Shown: positions 1 to 8,535 of the stretch, piece after piece
How the letters are laid out: every line of letters starts with the position of its first letter
How positions within the stretch are numbered: the stretch's first letter is position 1
Assembly (NCBI RefSeq): GCF_022049065.2
Contig: NZ_CP095743.1
Coordinates: forward strand, 3,673,001-3,737,000
Length of the DNA: 64,000 nt
Reading direction: 5' to 3'
Source: Niallia sp. Man26
GTDB lineage: Bacteria; Bacillota; Bacilli; Bacillales; Cytobacillaceae
The notes under the pieces: generated by a model
Database searches by the model: none
What the model was told of the DNA's origin: nothing
Seen by the model: only the letters and a program-made list of their open reading frames with translations
Made by a program: the position numbers and the translations under genes

Positions 1-39
1 GACTTAAGTGCTGGTTTGGCAACCATTCTCATTAACCAT

Positions 40-104
40 AAAAGAGGATTATAGATCGATAAAAGCGTTAAATAGCGCCTACTATCCATCTATAATCCTC
101 TTTT
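40..104. terminator. Bidirectional hairpin terminator downstream of lipL
   Basis: A perfect 17-bp inverted repeat pairs 40-56 with 88-104 around a 31-nt loop. The arms start with AAAAGAGG and end with CCTCTTTT, so T-runs flank the hairpin in both directions. It ends the minus-strand lipL gene and probably also a plus-strand gene lying left of the window. Bases 1-39 hold nothing else I can identify. Confidence 0.8.
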
Positions 105-105
105 C

Positions 106-948
106 TTATCTGAACGGACTCAGGAACTTTTCGTTGCGCTCGATTACACGCTCATAGTAAGAATCAAATAAAGGTATCTCTTCTCCTTGCAGCTGGTCAG
201 CAAACAAAAACTCTGCATGATCCTTTAAGGAATAAAGCAGCTTTGTCAGCACTTGATCAACTGTGAGCTCGACTCCGAGCAATTCGGATAATGAGGCCAT
301 CACTTCAGGCACTATGTCTGGATAAGCAAACTTTGTTTCTTCGCCGTTTTTTCCAATAGCATAAAACTCTTCTATAGCTTCTGCTCGTTTTTGACCGCTT
401 CCAGAAACACAAAGATAGATTTGAACAGCAACTCCGCTTCTCATTCTTCTTTGGGAAATTCCTGCGAATTTTTTACCGTCTATGCTTAAATCATAGCTGC
501 CAGGGCAATAGGATCCTACGATTTCCTTTGCTTCAATGTTTTTATGAAAATCAGAGAACATATATTTAATAAGCTCCCACATCGTATCATAGCCGCTGTT
601 AATATCTATCCCCTTTTCCTGCTCAGGCAAGATAAGGGAAATGTTTAATACCCCTTCATCCAGAACAACTGCCAATCCGCCTGAATTTCTGACGATATAT
701 TGGAATCCCTCTTTTTCTAAATAGGCAAGCGCATCCTTTAAATAAGGCAGCTTCGTATCTTGAATTCCTAATATGACTGACTTGCCATGCACCCAAGTGC
801 GCGCTGTTGCTGGCGCCAAACCTCCGCCGACAGAAGCGCATAGCGTATCATCCATTCCAAAGGAATGCAATGGGGAAACATGTAAACCGGTGCTCGACTG
901 GTCAATGATTCTCCATTTCTTTTGCTTTAACAAACTGTTGTTTTCCAT
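106..948 (-). CDS. lipL: Octanoyl-[GcvH]:protein N-octanoyltransferase LipL
   Basis: LipL is an amidotransferase of the biotin/lipoate ligase fold. It moves the octanoyl group from the H protein GcvH to the E2 subunits of 2-oxoacid dehydrogenases in Bacillus-type lipoate synthesis. The protein shows the RNSGG-type substrate loop (about residues 88-92) and a cysteine in GSYCPGSYD at residue 148, the place of the catalytic Cys of this family; ATP-dependent LplA ligases lack it. The open frame reaches a TTG at 957, but AGGAG lies only one base from that codon and about 10 bases from the ATG at 948, so ATG 948 is preferred (280 aa). The gene follows pta on the same strand, as in B. subtilis (ywfL), but a strong terminator separates them. 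Confidence 0.88.
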   Translation of the reverse strand: MENNSLLKQKKWRIIDQSSTGLHVSPLHSFGMDDTLCASVGGGLAPATARTWVHGKSVILGIQDTKLPYLKDALAYLEKEGFQYIVRNSGGLAVVLDEGVLNISLILPEQEKGIDINSGYDTMWELIKYMFSDFHKNIEAKEIVGSYCPGSYDLSIDGKKFAGISQRRMRSGVAVQIYLCVSGSGQKRAEAIEEFYAIGKNGEETKFAYPDIVPEVMASLSELLGVELTVDQVLTKLLYSLKDHAEFLFADQLQGEEIPLFDSYYERVIERNEKFLSPFR

Positions 949-1044
949 TATTGCCAAGCTCCTTCATAAGGAAAAGTCATGCTAGTGTTACAGGTTTTCC
1001 TGAATCAATAGCGCCATATTATTATATAGCAAATAAATAAAAGA

Positions 1045-1093
1045 AAAAACTATTCATCTTCAGCAGAACTTAACTAAAAGATGAATAGTTTTT
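1045..1093 (-). terminator. Rho-independent terminator after pta
   Basis: A 16-bp perfect inverted repeat pairs 1045-1060 with 1078-1093 (arms AAAAACTATTCATCTT and its complement). On the minus strand it is followed by a T-rich stretch. It begins 8 bases beyond the pta stop codon. Confidence 0.85.
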
Positions 1094-1100
1094 AGGAGGA

Positions 1101-2078
1101 TTAATGGCTGATGCTTTGAGCTGCAGTAATTAATGCAAGCTTGTACACATCTTCTTCATTACATCCGCGAGAAAGGTCATTAACAGGACGGTTTAATCCT
1201 TGAAGGATTGGACCTACTGCCTCAAAATTACCAAGTCTTTGCGCAATTTTATAACCGATATTTCCTGCTTCTAAGCTTGGGAATACAAATACATTTGCAT
1301 CACCTTGAATTGGTGAATCAGGAGCTTTTTGCTTCGCAACAGATGGAACGAAGGCAGCATCAAATTGGAACTCCCCATCGATTACTAATAGAGGATCCTT
1401 AAGTTTCGCTTCAGCAAGTGCACCTTCCACTTTTTCTGTTTCTGGCGATTTTGCAGAACCTTTAGTAGAGAAGCTCAACATAGCAACACGTGGGTCAACA
1501 TCGAACATTCTTGCTGTTTTTGCACTTTCTACTGCAATTTCAGCAAGGTCGGAACTATCTGGATTGATATTGATTGCACAGTCTGCAAATACATATTTCT
1601 CATCTTCACGAACCATGATGAAAACGCCAGAAGTTTTCTTTACGCCTTCTTTTGTTTTAATGATTTGCAATGCAGGGCGTACAGTATCAGCAGTTGAGTG
1701 AATCGCACCGCTTACTAAGCCATCTGCTTGGTTAGCATAAACAAGCATTGTGCCGAAGTAGTTTTCATCAAGAAGCGCTTTGCGAGCATCCTCTTCTGTT
1801 GCTTTCCCTTTTCTTCTTTCCACAAAAGAAGCTACTAATGCATCGAATTGTGCATAGCTTTTCGGATCATAGATTTCAGCATTTTGTAAAGAAACACCTA
1901 AGTTCTCTGCTTTCGTTTGAACTTCTTCCAAATCTCCGATTAAGATTGGTGTTAATATATTCTCTTCTGCCAGACGGCCAGCAGCTTTTAATATTCTTTC
2001 ATCCAGTCCTTCTGGAAAAACAATTTTAAGGTTTTGGCCTTTTACTTTTTCTTTCAAGCCTGTAAATAGGTCACTCAT
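1101..2078 (-). CDS. pta: Phosphate acetyltransferase
   Basis: Phosphotransacetylase interconverts acetyl-CoA and acetyl phosphate in the Pta-AckA overflow pathway in the cytoplasm. The 325-residue length is that of the short class I Pta of Bacillus, without the N-terminal domain of the E. coli enzyme. Family segments are visible: the N-terminal KIVFPEG, the central ANQADGLVSGAIHSTADTVR region, and the C-terminal GPILQGLNRPVNDLSRGC region. The start is well supported by AGGAGGAATTCGTTA just before ATG 2078. A TATAAT-like -10 lies on the minus strand at 2111-2106. In B. subtilis pta is activated by CcpA; I see no clear cre site here. It is divergent from hemQ, as in B. subtilis. Confidence 0.96.
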   Translation of the reverse strand: MSDLFTGLKEKVKGQNLKIVFPEGLDERILKAAGRLAEENILTPILIGDLEEVQTKAENLGVSLQNAEIYDPKSYAQFDALVASFVERRKGKATEEDARKALLDENYFGTMLVYANQADGLVSGAIHSTADTVRPALQIIKTKEGVKKTSGVFIMVREDEKYVFADCAININPDSSDLAEIAVESAKTARMFDVDPRVAMLSFSTKGSAKSPETEKVEGALAEAKLKDPLLVIDGEFQFDAAFVPSVAKQKAPDSPIQGDANVFVFPSLEAGNIGYKIAQRLGNFEAVGPILQGLNRPVNDLSRGCNEEDVYKLALITAAQSISH

Positions 2079-2397
2079 TAACGAATTCCTCCTTTATGTA
2101 TACTTATTATAGGATACTCTTCCTTGCTAAAAATTCAAGGAATTATACCGATATTTTAAAATTAAGCGCCAATTCCTGTTGTAACACCTAAAATCTGTTC
2201 TAAACGGCGCCAGATAAGCTATATCCTGTTATAGCATAACTACCCGTTATATTTTTCCCTAATCATGTTCTAACATGCACATGATTTTTACTAGGTTCGT
2301 TTTATGCTTTATTTTGTTCAAGTTTTATTCACAACTTTTATGGAGAAACTATGTTATAGTAAACCTATATGAGAATTATTATCAAGGAGTGGTAGCA
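2079..2397. promoter_or_regulatory. Divergent pta/hemQ intergenic region
   Basis: This 319-nt stretch holds the promoters of pta (minus; TATAAT at 2111-2106) and hemQ (plus; TATAGT about 45 nt before its start). A 7-bp inverted repeat TTCCTTG/CAAGGAA lies at about 2120-2141 and a small palindrome CATGTTctaACATG near 2263-2276. The region is AT-rich with recurring GTTCTAA/GTTATA words. No further gene is seen. Confidence 0.4.
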
Positions 2398-3141
2398 ATG
2401 AGCGAAGCAGCAAAAACACTTGATGGCTGGTATTGCCTTCATGATTTCCGGACAATGGATTGGACTACTTGGAAGATGGTTCCAAGTGAAGAGAGACAAG
2501 CAGCCATTAATGAATTCCTAGGATTGCTAGAAAAATGGAATGCTGTTCAAACAAATAAACAAGGTAGCCATGCTGTTTATAATATTGTAGGCCAAAAAGC
2601 AGATTTCATGATGATGATTTTGCGCCCAACAATGGAAGAATTACAGCAAATCGAAACAGAATTCAACAAAACGAAGCTAGCAGAATTTACTGTACCTGCT
2701 CATTCCTATGTTTCTGTAGTAGAATTGAGCAACTATCTTCCATCTAATTCTGATGAAGATCCTTATGAAAACCCGCATGTAAAAGCTAGACTATATCCGA
2801 TTCTACCTGAATCAAAATATGTCTGCTTCTATCCAATGGACAAGCGCCGCCAAGGCAATGATAACTGGTACATGCTGCCGATGGATGACCGCAAAAGCTT
2901 AATGAGAAGCCACGGAATGATCGGGCGTCAATATGCCGGCAAAGTGAAACAAATCATCACAGGATCTGTCGGCTTTGATGACTATGAATGGGGCGTTACA
3001 TTATTCTCAGATGACGTTCTCCAATTCAAAAAATTAGTATATGAAATGCGCTTTGATGAAGTAAGTGCCCGCTACGGCGAATTCGGTTCTTTCTTTGTCG
3101 GCAATATCTTGTCAGATATACCTGCATTCCTGGAAGTTTAA
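2398..3141 (+). CDS. hemQ: Coproheme decarboxylase HemQ
   Basis: HemQ is a chlorite-dismutase-fold enzyme that oxidatively decarboxylates coproheme III to heme b, the last step of the coproporphyrin-dependent heme pathway of Gram-positives. With the start at 2398 the protein has 247 residues. Tyr145 (in FYPMDKRR) and His172 (in RSHGMIG) fall at the positions known for the catalytic tyrosine and proximal heme ligand of Geobacillus HemQ. The reading frame is open upstream to 2275, but AAGGAGTGGTAGCA directly precedes ATG 2398 and the extra residues do not look like the family. A strong terminator follows. Confidence 0.95.
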   Translation: MSEAAKTLDGWYCLHDFRTMDWTTWKMVPSEERQAAINEFLGLLEKWNAVQTNKQGSHAVYNIVGQKADFMMMILRPTMEELQQIETEFNKTKLAEFTVPAHSYVSVVELSNYLPSNSDEDPYENPHVKARLYPILPESKYVCFYPMDKRRQGNDNWYMLPMDDRKSLMRSHGMIGRQYAGKVKQIITGSVGFDDYEWGVTLFSDDVLQFKKLVYEMRFDEVSARYGEFGSFFVGNILSDIPAFLEV

Positions 3142-3155
3142 TAATACGTTTTTAG

Positions 3156-3185
3156 AACCCCACTATTTTAATGGTGGGGTTTTTT
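3156..3185 (+). terminator. Terminator after hemQ
   Basis: Stem AACCCCAC (3156-3163) pairs with GTGGGGTT (3174-3181), followed by TTTTT. It lies 14 bases past the hemQ stop. Confidence 0.9.
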
Positions 3186-3331
3186 CACTTATTAATTTTT
3201 CAGTCCCCTAGGAATAACTTCTTTCTTCCCCTCATAGGATGGAATAGTGAGCAAGCAGCCCAGCTTTTTAAAAATGCAATGAATGAATGTTTGCAATAAA
3301 AATGTTTTGTTTAAAAGATGGAGGGATGAAA

Positions 3332-3844
3332 ATGAGTCAGTCTAATTATTACCCTTATCAAGACGGGCGAAACCAAGGTTATGGTTTCCCACAAGGCTAT
3401 GGAACAGGGCAGCAAGGTCAAGCATTGCCTGGCAGTCAAGGAGCAGCACCCGGACAGCTTTTTGGTACAGCACCACAACCTGGATATGGCACACAGGCGC
3501 CGTACATACAGCCGCAAAGCAATGCTCAGCAGACAGCACCTTCCCTGCCAGGCCAGCTTCCTTTAGAAGCTTCTTATATAGAGAATATTTTACGGTTAAA
3601 CAAAGGTAAGCTTGCCACTGTTTACACTACATTTGAAAATAACCGTGAATGGAATGCAAAGATTTTTAAAGGTCTTATTGAAGCAGCTGGACGTGATCAC
3701 CTTATTTTGAGTGATCCACAAACAGGACAGCGCTATCTGATTCCAATGATTTACCTTGATTATGTAACATTTGACGAAGAAATTGAGTATGAATATCCGT
3801 ATGTCACAGGTGCTCCAAACTTAACTTCGTACCCGCCAAGATAA
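3332..3844 (+). CDS. gerQ: Spore coat protein GerQ
   Basis: GerQ is an inner-coat spore protein needed for the action of the cortex hydrolase CwlJ during Ca-dipicolinate germination, and it is cross-linked by transglutaminase Tgl in B. subtilis. The first 80 residues are rich in Q, G, P and Y (YPYQDGRNQGYGFPQGYGTG), giving the glutamines expected for cross-linking. The C-terminal part (about 85-170) is the conserved domain with SYIENILRLNKGK and YLDYVTFDEEIEYEY. ATG 3332 sits 6 nt after GGAGGG and is preferred to the open extension from 3287. It follows hemQ as in B. subtilis ywdL but has its own terminator, as expected for a sporulation-specific gene. Confidence 0.93.
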   Translation: MSQSNYYPYQDGRNQGYGFPQGYGTGQQGQALPGSQGAAPGQLFGTAPQPGYGTQAPYIQPQSNAQQTAPSLPGQLPLEASYIENILRLNKGKLATVYTTFENNREWNAKIFKGLIEAAGRDHLILSDPQTGQRYLIPMIYLDYVTFDEEIEYEYPYVTGAPNLTSYPPR

Positions 3845-3856
3845 ATAATCAAAACG

Positions 3857-3881
3857 AAAAGCCGCCCAGTGGGCGGCTTTT
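3857..3881. terminator. Bidirectional terminator between gerQ and ywdK
   Basis: Stem AAAAGCCGCCC (3857-3867) pairs perfectly with GGGCGGCTTTT (3871-3881) around a 3-nt loop, with A/T runs on both sides. It serves the convergent gerQ and ywdK genes. Confidence 0.92.
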
Positions 3882-3887
3882 AGAGCT

Positions 3888-4259
3888 TTACAGATGTTTA
3901 ACTGCTGCGATTACAATGAGTAGCCAAGCAGCAATAAACGCCACTCCACCAATTGGAGTAATAGCTCCCAATATTCCTACTTGAGTAAGTGCTAATACGT
4001 AAAGGCTGCCTGCAAAGAAAATAATTCCTGCAACCATCAGCCATCCAGCCCAAGTCAAAAGAGTGTTTTCTGGAAATTTACTCATAAGAATACCAATAAT
4101 AAGAAGGCCTGTACTATGGAACATTTGATATTGCACACCTGTTTTCCAAATTTCCAAGTATTTTTCAGGGATCCTCCCTTCAAGACCATGTGATCCGAAA
4201 GCACCAATAGCCACAGATAGCATGGCGCTGATTGCTCCAATGATAATAAACATTTTCAT
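3888..4259 (-). CDS. ywdK: DUF423 membrane protein (YwdK family)
   Basis: This is a 123-residue integral membrane protein of the DUF423 family with four hydrophobic segments. The N-terminal pattern with IGAFGSHGLEGRIPE after the first segment, then WKTGVQYQMFHSTGLL, is the family signature. The molecular function is unknown. The start ATG 4259 is preceded by AACGAGGAGAAT. It lies just downstream of ywdI on the same strand, as in B. subtilis, so the name rests on family and position. Confidence 0.88.
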   Translation of the reverse strand: MKMFIIIGAISAMLSVAIGAFGSHGLEGRIPEKYLEIWKTGVQYQMFHSTGLLIIGILMSKFPENTLLTWAGWLMVAGIIFFAGSLYVLALTQVGILGAITPIGGVAFIAAWLLIVIAAVKHL

Positions 4260-4277
4260 ATTATTCTCCTCGTTTCC

Positions 4278-4577
4278 TTAGAAATCAAATAAAGAGTCGC
4301 CATTTCCTTCATCAGTATCCAATTTAGGTGTTTGCACTGGCTGCACTGGCTGCAGCTGCTGAACCGGAACAGGGGCAGGCTGAGCAATGCTTGGCTGGTA
4401 TACAGGCTGGCTGTATGTTTCACTTGAACGATACGTGCTTTCTTGTTCCAAACACAGCTCACATAATGATTTTATCGCATAAACCCTTTCGCGAATAGTC
4501 GCCTCGCTGCCGCTTGCTTTTGCTTCCTTCAGCTGATCTTCTATCTTTGCCAATAATTTTTGGACAGAAATGTTCAT
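4278..4577 (-). CDS. ywdI: YwdI family protein (DUF5327-like)
   Basis: A 99-residue soluble protein. Its N-terminal half (MNISVQKLLAKIEDQLKEAK, then RERVYAIKSLCELCLEQES) is helical and conserved in Bacillus YwdI. The C-terminal half is low-complexity Gln/Pro/Val (about residues 60-88) ending in an acidic DSLFDF tail. The start at 4577 follows GAAGGAAGGATTAAAACT; the frame is open to 4634 but the extra residues have no ribosome binding site. Function unknown. Confidence 0.8.
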   Translation of the reverse strand: MNISVQKLLAKIEDQLKEAKASGSEATIRERVYAIKSLCELCLEQESTYRSSETYSQPVYQPSIAQPAPVPVQQLQPVQPVQTPKLDTDEGNGDSLFDF

Positions 4578-4609
4578 AGTTTTAATCCTTCCTTCTTTTG
4601 CTGCCGCGT

Positions 4610-4780
4610 TTATTTGTGAGTGAAGCGGAGACAATCTTGTCCGGATGCCCTCTTCACTTCAATAGACGGAAGTGCTCTGCCTTTAAATTCAAAGGCTTTA
4701 CACCCCTTTGGGAATCTAGAGTCCCAAGTAATATAAAAATGCTTGCACTTAAAACAATCTATCCTTTTTTGCTCTGTCAT
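4610..4780 (-). CDS. Small Cys-rich protein near ung
   Basis: A 56-residue protein beginning MTEQKRIDCFKCKHFYITWD. It contains CFKC near the N-terminus, GCKAFEFKG in the middle and a QDC near the C-terminus, so four cysteines could bind one zinc or an iron-sulfur centre. Small proteins of this type occur beside ung/ywdI in many bacilli. ATG 4780 is preceded by GACGAGGAGAAAAAG; the longer open frame to 4813 is less likely. No enzymatic role is evident. Confidence 0.75.
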   Translation of the reverse strand: MTEQKRIDCFKCKHFYITWDSRFPKGCKAFEFKGRALPSIEVKRASGQDCLRFTHK

Positions 4781-4794
4781 CTTTTTCTCCTCGT

Positions 4795-4823
4795 CAAAAA
4801 AGCGGACTAGCAATAGTCCACTT
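4795..4823 (-). terminator. Terminator after ung
   Basis: Minus-strand stem AAGTGGACTA (4823-4814) pairs with TAGTCCGCTT (4809-4800) with one G-T pair, followed by six T. The ribosome binding site of the next gene begins within about 10 nt, so transcript readthrough into that gene may be reduced. Confidence 0.7.
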
Positions 4824-4837
4824 CTTATTTTATTATA

Positions 4838-5527
4838 TTACTCCTTGCCAAAACAATCATCTGCACACCAATTTATTGGATTTGTGCCTAACTCTTCTAA
4901 AATGGCATTTATTTTGGAAAAAGGTTTGCTTCCGAAAAAACCTCTATATGCTGATAAAGGGCTAGGATGACTTGATGTAATAATTCGGTGCTTGTCTGTA
5001 TCAATGAGCTTCATCTTTTCCTGTGCAGGCTTACCCCACAACACAAAAATAACTGGCTCCTGCCTTCTGTTCAGCTCTAAAATTACTTCATTCGTAAACA
5101 ATTCCCATCCTTTTCCTTTATGGGAATTAGCCTGACCTTGTCTGACTGTCAAAACTGTATTCAACATAAGCACACCTTGTGTTGCCCAGCCTTTTAAATA
5201 ACCATTATCAGGAATTTCACAGCCGACATCCTCTTTCAGCTCTTTAAAAATATTCTTTAAGGAAGGCGGAAGCTTTACACCAGGCTTAACAGAAAAGCTT
5301 AACCCATGCGCCTGCCCCGGTCCGTGATAAGGGTCCTGCCCTAAGAAGACTACCTTCACTTCCTTTAGTGGTGTGTATTTTAAACTATTGAATATATCTT
5401 CCTTTGCAGGATAAACCGTATACTGACTGTATTCCTCTTTCAGGAATTCTTCCAAGCTAGTAAAATACTCTTTCTGCCGTTCACGCTCTAAGAGCTGCTG
5501 CCAGTCATTATTAATTATATCCAACAT
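4838..5527 (-). CDS. ung: Uracil-DNA glycosylase family 1
   Basis: Ung removes uracil from DNA to start base-excision repair. Both catalytic motifs of family 1 are visible: the water-activating loop GQDPYHG (Asp65) and the Leu-intercalation loop [11 protein letters not shown] near residues 187-197. The length of 229 residues is typical. A second ATG (5527) lies 9 nt after AAAGG, while the first in-frame ATG (5536) abuts it, so 5527 is chosen. The gene follows a DUF4230 gene at a 12-nt gap. Confidence 0.97.
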   Translation of the reverse strand: MLDIINNDWQQLLERERQKEYFTSLEEFLKEEYSQYTVYPAKEDIFNSLKYTPLKEVKVVFLGQDPYHGPGQAHGLSFSVKPGVKLPPSLKNIFKELKEDVGCEIPDNGYLKGWATQGVLMLNTVLTVRQGQANSHKGKGWELFTNEVILELNRRQEPVIFVLWGKPAQEKMKLIDTDKHRIITSSHPSPLSAYRGFFGSKPFSKINAILEELGTNPINWCADDCFGKE

Positions 5528-5539
5528 AATAATCATCCT

Positions 5540-6256
5540 TTAACCTTCTGTATATTCTATCTTTACACTGTATCCAAGCTGTGAATAAAACTCTTTTATA
5601 GTCTTTTCGGCATTTGCTTCTGCCTTTTCCAATAAACCTTGTGACCCTGCTTCCTTCTTGATTTCCTCTTTAGCCTCATTGGCAAGCTGATAACCTTCTT
5701 CCCAATCTACATCTCCTCTAAATAAACCAGAAATAGAATATGTCTCTACTTGATCAAAGTCTATCGACGGCTCTTGCAAAATTTCTGCATGAGGAAGCTT
5801 GAGGCTAATCTCTTTTTTCTCTTCGTCAACTGCTATCCGGTCCGATTCTATTTCCTCCAGATTTACACCAGCAGTAACAGACCCAGGGACAACAAGAAGA
5901 ATTTTTCGTTTTGTTCCAGGAATATCTGTACTGATTTCTTTTCCAAAGATTTCATTATCCTCTTTTTCCAGAATAACCTTCACAAATGCTTGCGAGGTAG
6001 CTAATGAGGATAAATCCTTCATCTGCTCAACAAAACTGCCTTCCTTTATGGCAGGTTCATCTGCCATTGCCATTTTCCAACATGCTATAATAATTGCTAC
6101 CAAAACAAGTAAGAGGACAACCATAAAAAAAGCTCTTTTTATCCCCCGTTTTGTTCGATTGAAAATCCCTAGTTTTGGCAGGTAAGAACGCTGCTCTGCT
6201 TCCATTACTGCTGCCGCTTGCTCTCTTCGGCTCTGCTTCCAGTCTTTTCTCTTCAT
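5540..6256 (-). CDS. DUF4230 domain membrane-anchored protein
   Basis: A 238-residue protein with a basic, cytoplasmic N-terminus (residues 1-40), one strong transmembrane helix at about 43-62 (FFMVVLLLVLVAIIIACW) and an extracytoplasmic domain. The domain has the DUF4230 pattern: VVPGSVTAGVNLEEI, a beta-rich segment ending in LKLPHAEIL, and the C-terminal AEKTIKEFYSQLGYSVKIEY. Function is unknown; proteins of this family are usually single-pass surface proteins. It ends 12 nt before ung and could be co-transcribed with it. Confidence 0.8.
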   Translation of the reverse strand: MKRKDWKQSRREQAAAVMEAEQRSYLPKLGIFNRTKRGIKRAFFMVVLLLVLVAIIIACWKMAMADEPAIKEGSFVEQMKDLSSLATSQAFVKVILEKEDNEIFGKEISTDIPGTKRKILLVVPGSVTAGVNLEEIESDRIAVDEEKKEISLKLPHAEILQEPSIDFDQVETYSISGLFRGDVDWEEGYQLANEAKEEIKKEAGSQGLLEKAEANAEKTIKEFYSQLGYSVKIEYTEG

Positions 6257-6371
6257 TCCTTCTCCCCTTTATTAATAGCTTATGTACTTTTTATTATATA
6301 GGGAAATTTGTCGAAAGTGGTGCATTTCACGTTTGTATCATTTTTCCAGTTTAGTAGAAACAAAATTTTAT

Positions 6372-6397
6372 GTTTCACTATTAGTAAAATCGGATAA
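6372..6397 (+). promoter_or_regulatory. Possible SigB-type promoter
   Basis: GTTTCA (6372-6377) and GGATAA (6392-6397) are separated by 14 nt and resemble the SigB pattern GTTTAA-N12-15-GGGTAT with one and two mismatches. The downstream gene belongs to a general-stress family, which makes SigB control plausible but not proven. Confidence 0.45.
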
Positions 6398-6453
6398 ATA
6401 GTAGATAGAGAGAGCGACAGAAGCTCTATACAAATTCTAAGGAGGAATTAGAT

Positions 6454-6777
6454 ATGTATAAAGTAGAAGTAGTGGAAAATGGTGTACAAGCAACTAATGT
6501 GATTACACAATTAGAAAATCAAGGGTATACAAAGGAAAATATCTATATTTTCGCCCACGACAAAGATCGCTCAGAAGATTTGACTGCGGCCACTGAAACT
6601 GGTGATGTCAGCATGAAGGAACAAGGCTTAATGGACACAATTGGAAATGTCTTCAGAAAAAGAGGAGACGAGCTTCGTTCTAAAATGCAATCCGTAGGAT
6701 TAACAGAAATGGAAGCGGAGAAATACGAAGAAGTGCTGGACACAGGAAAATTAGTAATCGTCGGACACCAGCAATAA
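6454..6777 (+). CDS. General stress protein, YflT family
   Basis: A 107-residue soluble protein of the general stress protein 17M/YflT type. The N-terminal alpha-beta unit (VEVVENGVQATNVITQLENQGY, then IYIFAHDKD) is the family hallmark, followed by a helical region with RKRGDELRSKMQSVG and a C-terminal strand KLVIVGHQ. Members are induced by SigB; function is not established. The ribosome binding site AAGGAGGAA precedes ATG 6454 and a possible SigB promoter lies about 60 nt upstream. Confidence 0.82.
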   Translation: MYKVEVVENGVQATNVITQLENQGYTKENIYIFAHDKDRSEDLTAATETGDVSMKEQGLMDTIGNVFRKRGDELRSKMQSVGLTEMEAEKYEEVLDTGKLVIVGHQQ

Positions 6778-6783
6778 TTAATA

Positions 6784-6818
6784 AAGTCAGCCCCATGTTT
6801 AACGGGCTGACTTTTTTT
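6784..6818 (+). terminator. Terminator after the stress gene
   Basis: AAGTCAGCCC (6784-6793) pairs with GGGCTGACTT (6804-6813), followed by TTTTT. It overlaps the end of the convergent moeB gene. Confidence 0.9.
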
Positions 6819-7848
6819 ATCCAAGCAGCTTGTCATATAGAGATTTAGCATACGTAACATCCTTTGTGTCATGCACAAGGGCTCTCCCATCTTCAAAGAG
6901 GACCAGCCTGTTTTGTTCCAGTTCAACAGAAAGCAAAAATGGATGGACCATTACTTTATAGCCGTTCTTCTTTAAACTGTCAGCCAGCTTTATTAATGAG
7001 AGCTTCTTTGCATGGGAGGGCCTTATTTGAACCGTTTCTCTTCCGCACAGCACAGCTGTTTTTGTCTTGTTTTCCCCTTTTAAATATGGATAAGACCGCT
7101 CCGTTCCGCATGTTTGGCAGGCTGGGTTTTTGGCACGGCTTACCTTCATGCTGGAGTATGCATTCGACCATAAATCAAAGTGTAAAAAGCTTCCTCTTAA
7201 AGCCTGTCTGTCTTCAATAAGGATTTTCAGCGCCTCCGTAACTTGGTGCGTCACGACCATCTGGACAGCAGGTGCAATGATTCCGACTGTATCACAAGTC
7301 ATGCCTTGTACAGGCAGCTTCTGAAGCAAGCAATTAAGACATGGAGTTTCCTCAGGAATTATAGTAAAACTCATTCCTGAACTCCCTACACATGCACCGT
7401 ATATCCATGGAATATGATGATAAACGGCTAAATCATTTAAAAGCATTCTTGTTTCAAAATTATCTGTGGCATCGATTAGGACATCAGCATCTATCAAATA
7501 TTGTTCTAGTAATTCTTTCGTTGCCTCTGCAACAACACCAGTGACAGCAGCAGAGGAATTGATCTCTTTCAGTCTTTTTTCAGCTGCAATTGCTTTCGGC
7601 ACACGGCTAGTAGCATCCTCTTCTGTATACAGCTGCTGACGCTGGAGGTTTGAGAATTCCACATAATCCCGGTCGATGATTGTCACCTTGCCGACACCAG
7701 CTCTCACAAGCATTTCCGCAGAACTGGAACCAAGTGCGCCAGCTCCGACAATAAGCACCTGCTTTTTTTGAAGCTTCTCCTGACCGGCAGCTCCTATCTG
7801 GGGAAACAGCACCTGCCTCGAATAACGATTGTCCTTCATTTGCTTCAT
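6817..7848 (-). CDS. moeB: Molybdopterin-synthase adenylyltransferase MoeB
   Basis: MoeB adenylates the C-terminal glycine of MoaD before its sulfuration. The nucleotide-binding GAGALGSS motif (about residues 36-43), the IDRDYVEFSNLQRQ segment, and the two zinc CxxC pairs (CLNC near 173, CQTC near 246) fit the E1-like ThiF/MoeB family. Instead of a rhodanese domain there is a C-terminal tail of about 90 residues after the second CxxC, as in other bacilli. The ATG at 7848 overlaps the moaD stop (ATGA); a second ATG three codons in has better spacing from GGGGG. It is last in moaE-moaD-moeB. Confidence 0.93.
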   Translation of the reverse strand: MKQMKDNRYSRQVLFPQIGAAGQEKLQKKQVLIVGAGALGSSSAEMLVRAGVGKVTIIDRDYVEFSNLQRQQLYTEEDATSRVPKAIAAEKRLKEINSSAAVTGVVAEATKELLEQYLIDADVLIDATDNFETRMLLNDLAVYHHIPWIYGACVGSSGMSFTIIPEETPCLNCLLQKLPVQGMTCDTVGIIAPAVQMVVTHQVTEALKILIEDRQALRGSFLHFDLWSNAYSSMKVSRAKNPACQTCGTERSYPYLKGENKTKTAVLCGRETVQIRPSHAKKLSLIKLADSLKKNGYKVMVHPFLLSVELEQNRLVLFEDGRALVHDTKDVTYAKSLYDKLLG

Positions 7849-8078
7849 CCCCCGCTCACAGGTGGAATAAAGGCAATCACATCATTCTCTTCGATGATGT
7901 CATCATCGAAGGCAAACTCTTCATTAATCGCCGTCATCACTGATTCCAACGGAAGATCACTATACTGCTGCGCTAGCTCTGCCTTTACTTCCTTCACCGT
8001 TTTACCTACCATATCGAGCTCTAGTTGGTCAGCTTTTACAATATCCTTTAATCCTGCAAAAAACAGCAGCTTATTCAT
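7845..8078 (-). CDS. moaD: Molybdopterin synthase sulfur carrier subunit MoaD
   Basis: MoaD is a ubiquitin-like protein whose C-terminal Gly-Gly is adenylated by MoeB and converted to a thiocarboxylate that supplies the dithiolene sulfur. The sequence ends in AFIPPVSGG, the diagnostic tail. ATG 8078 follows AAGGAGTGGATACAT, giving 77 residues, the usual size; the frame is open to 8117. It overlaps moaE by 8 nt and moeB by 4 nt, so translation is likely coupled. Confidence 0.93.
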   Translation of the reverse strand: MNKLLFFAGLKDIVKADQLELDMVGKTVKEVKAELAQQYSDLPLESVMTAINEEFAFDDDIIEENDVIAFIPPVSGG

Positions 8079-8535
8079 ATGTATCCACTCCTTCCGGCTT
8101 GCCGCTTGGATAGGCATTTGTCTGCTTCTGGTTGCCTATCCATTCTTCCCCGTCTTCCCAATACTCCTTTTTCCAGATAGGCACTATTTCTTTAATTCTC
8201 TCAATTGCATAGCGGTTTGCTTCATAAGCATCATTTCTGTGAGGCGTCGATACTGCTATTACTACTGCAATATCTGTTATGTCAAGCTCACCGATTCGGT
8301 GAAAAATCGCAACCTCTGCATTCTGCCATTTTGCTTTTATCTCAAGTCCTATCTGTTCCAGCTTTTTTCTGGCCATTGGTTCATATGCTTCATAGCAAAG
8401 CCTCATCGTCTTTTTGTTTCCTGTCATTTCTCTGACCGTTCCAATAAAGGTTGTAACAGCTCCTGCATTTCTGCTTATTACAAGATCAATTGCTTCCTGA
8501 ACAACAATAGGTTCATGTACAATACGATAGTTCAT
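8071..8535 (-). CDS. moaE: Molybdopterin synthase catalytic subunit MoaE
   Basis: MoaE forms the heterotetramer with MoaD that turns precursor Z (cPMP) into molybdopterin. Family features are visible: GAVTTFIGTVRE near residue 25, the HRIGELDITD strand, STPHRNDAYEA, and the lysine-rich VPIWKKEYW segment that carries the active-site lysine. Length 154 residues is typical. It is first in moaE-moaD-moeB; the other molybdenum cofactor genes are not in the window. Confidence 0.94.
   Translation of the reverse strand: MNYRIVHEPIVVQEAIDLVISRNAGAVTTFIGTVREMTGNKKTMRLCYEAYEPMARKKLEQIGLEIKAKWQNAEVAIFHRIGELDITDIAVVIAVSTPHRNDAYEANRYAIERIKEIVPIWKKEYWEDGEEWIGNQKQTNAYPSGKPEGVDTYE

Noticed and set aside
60-80. 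cre-like TAAAAGCGTTAAAT near the left edge
   Set aside because: It lacks the TG and CA ends of the cre consensus and lies in the loop of a terminator.
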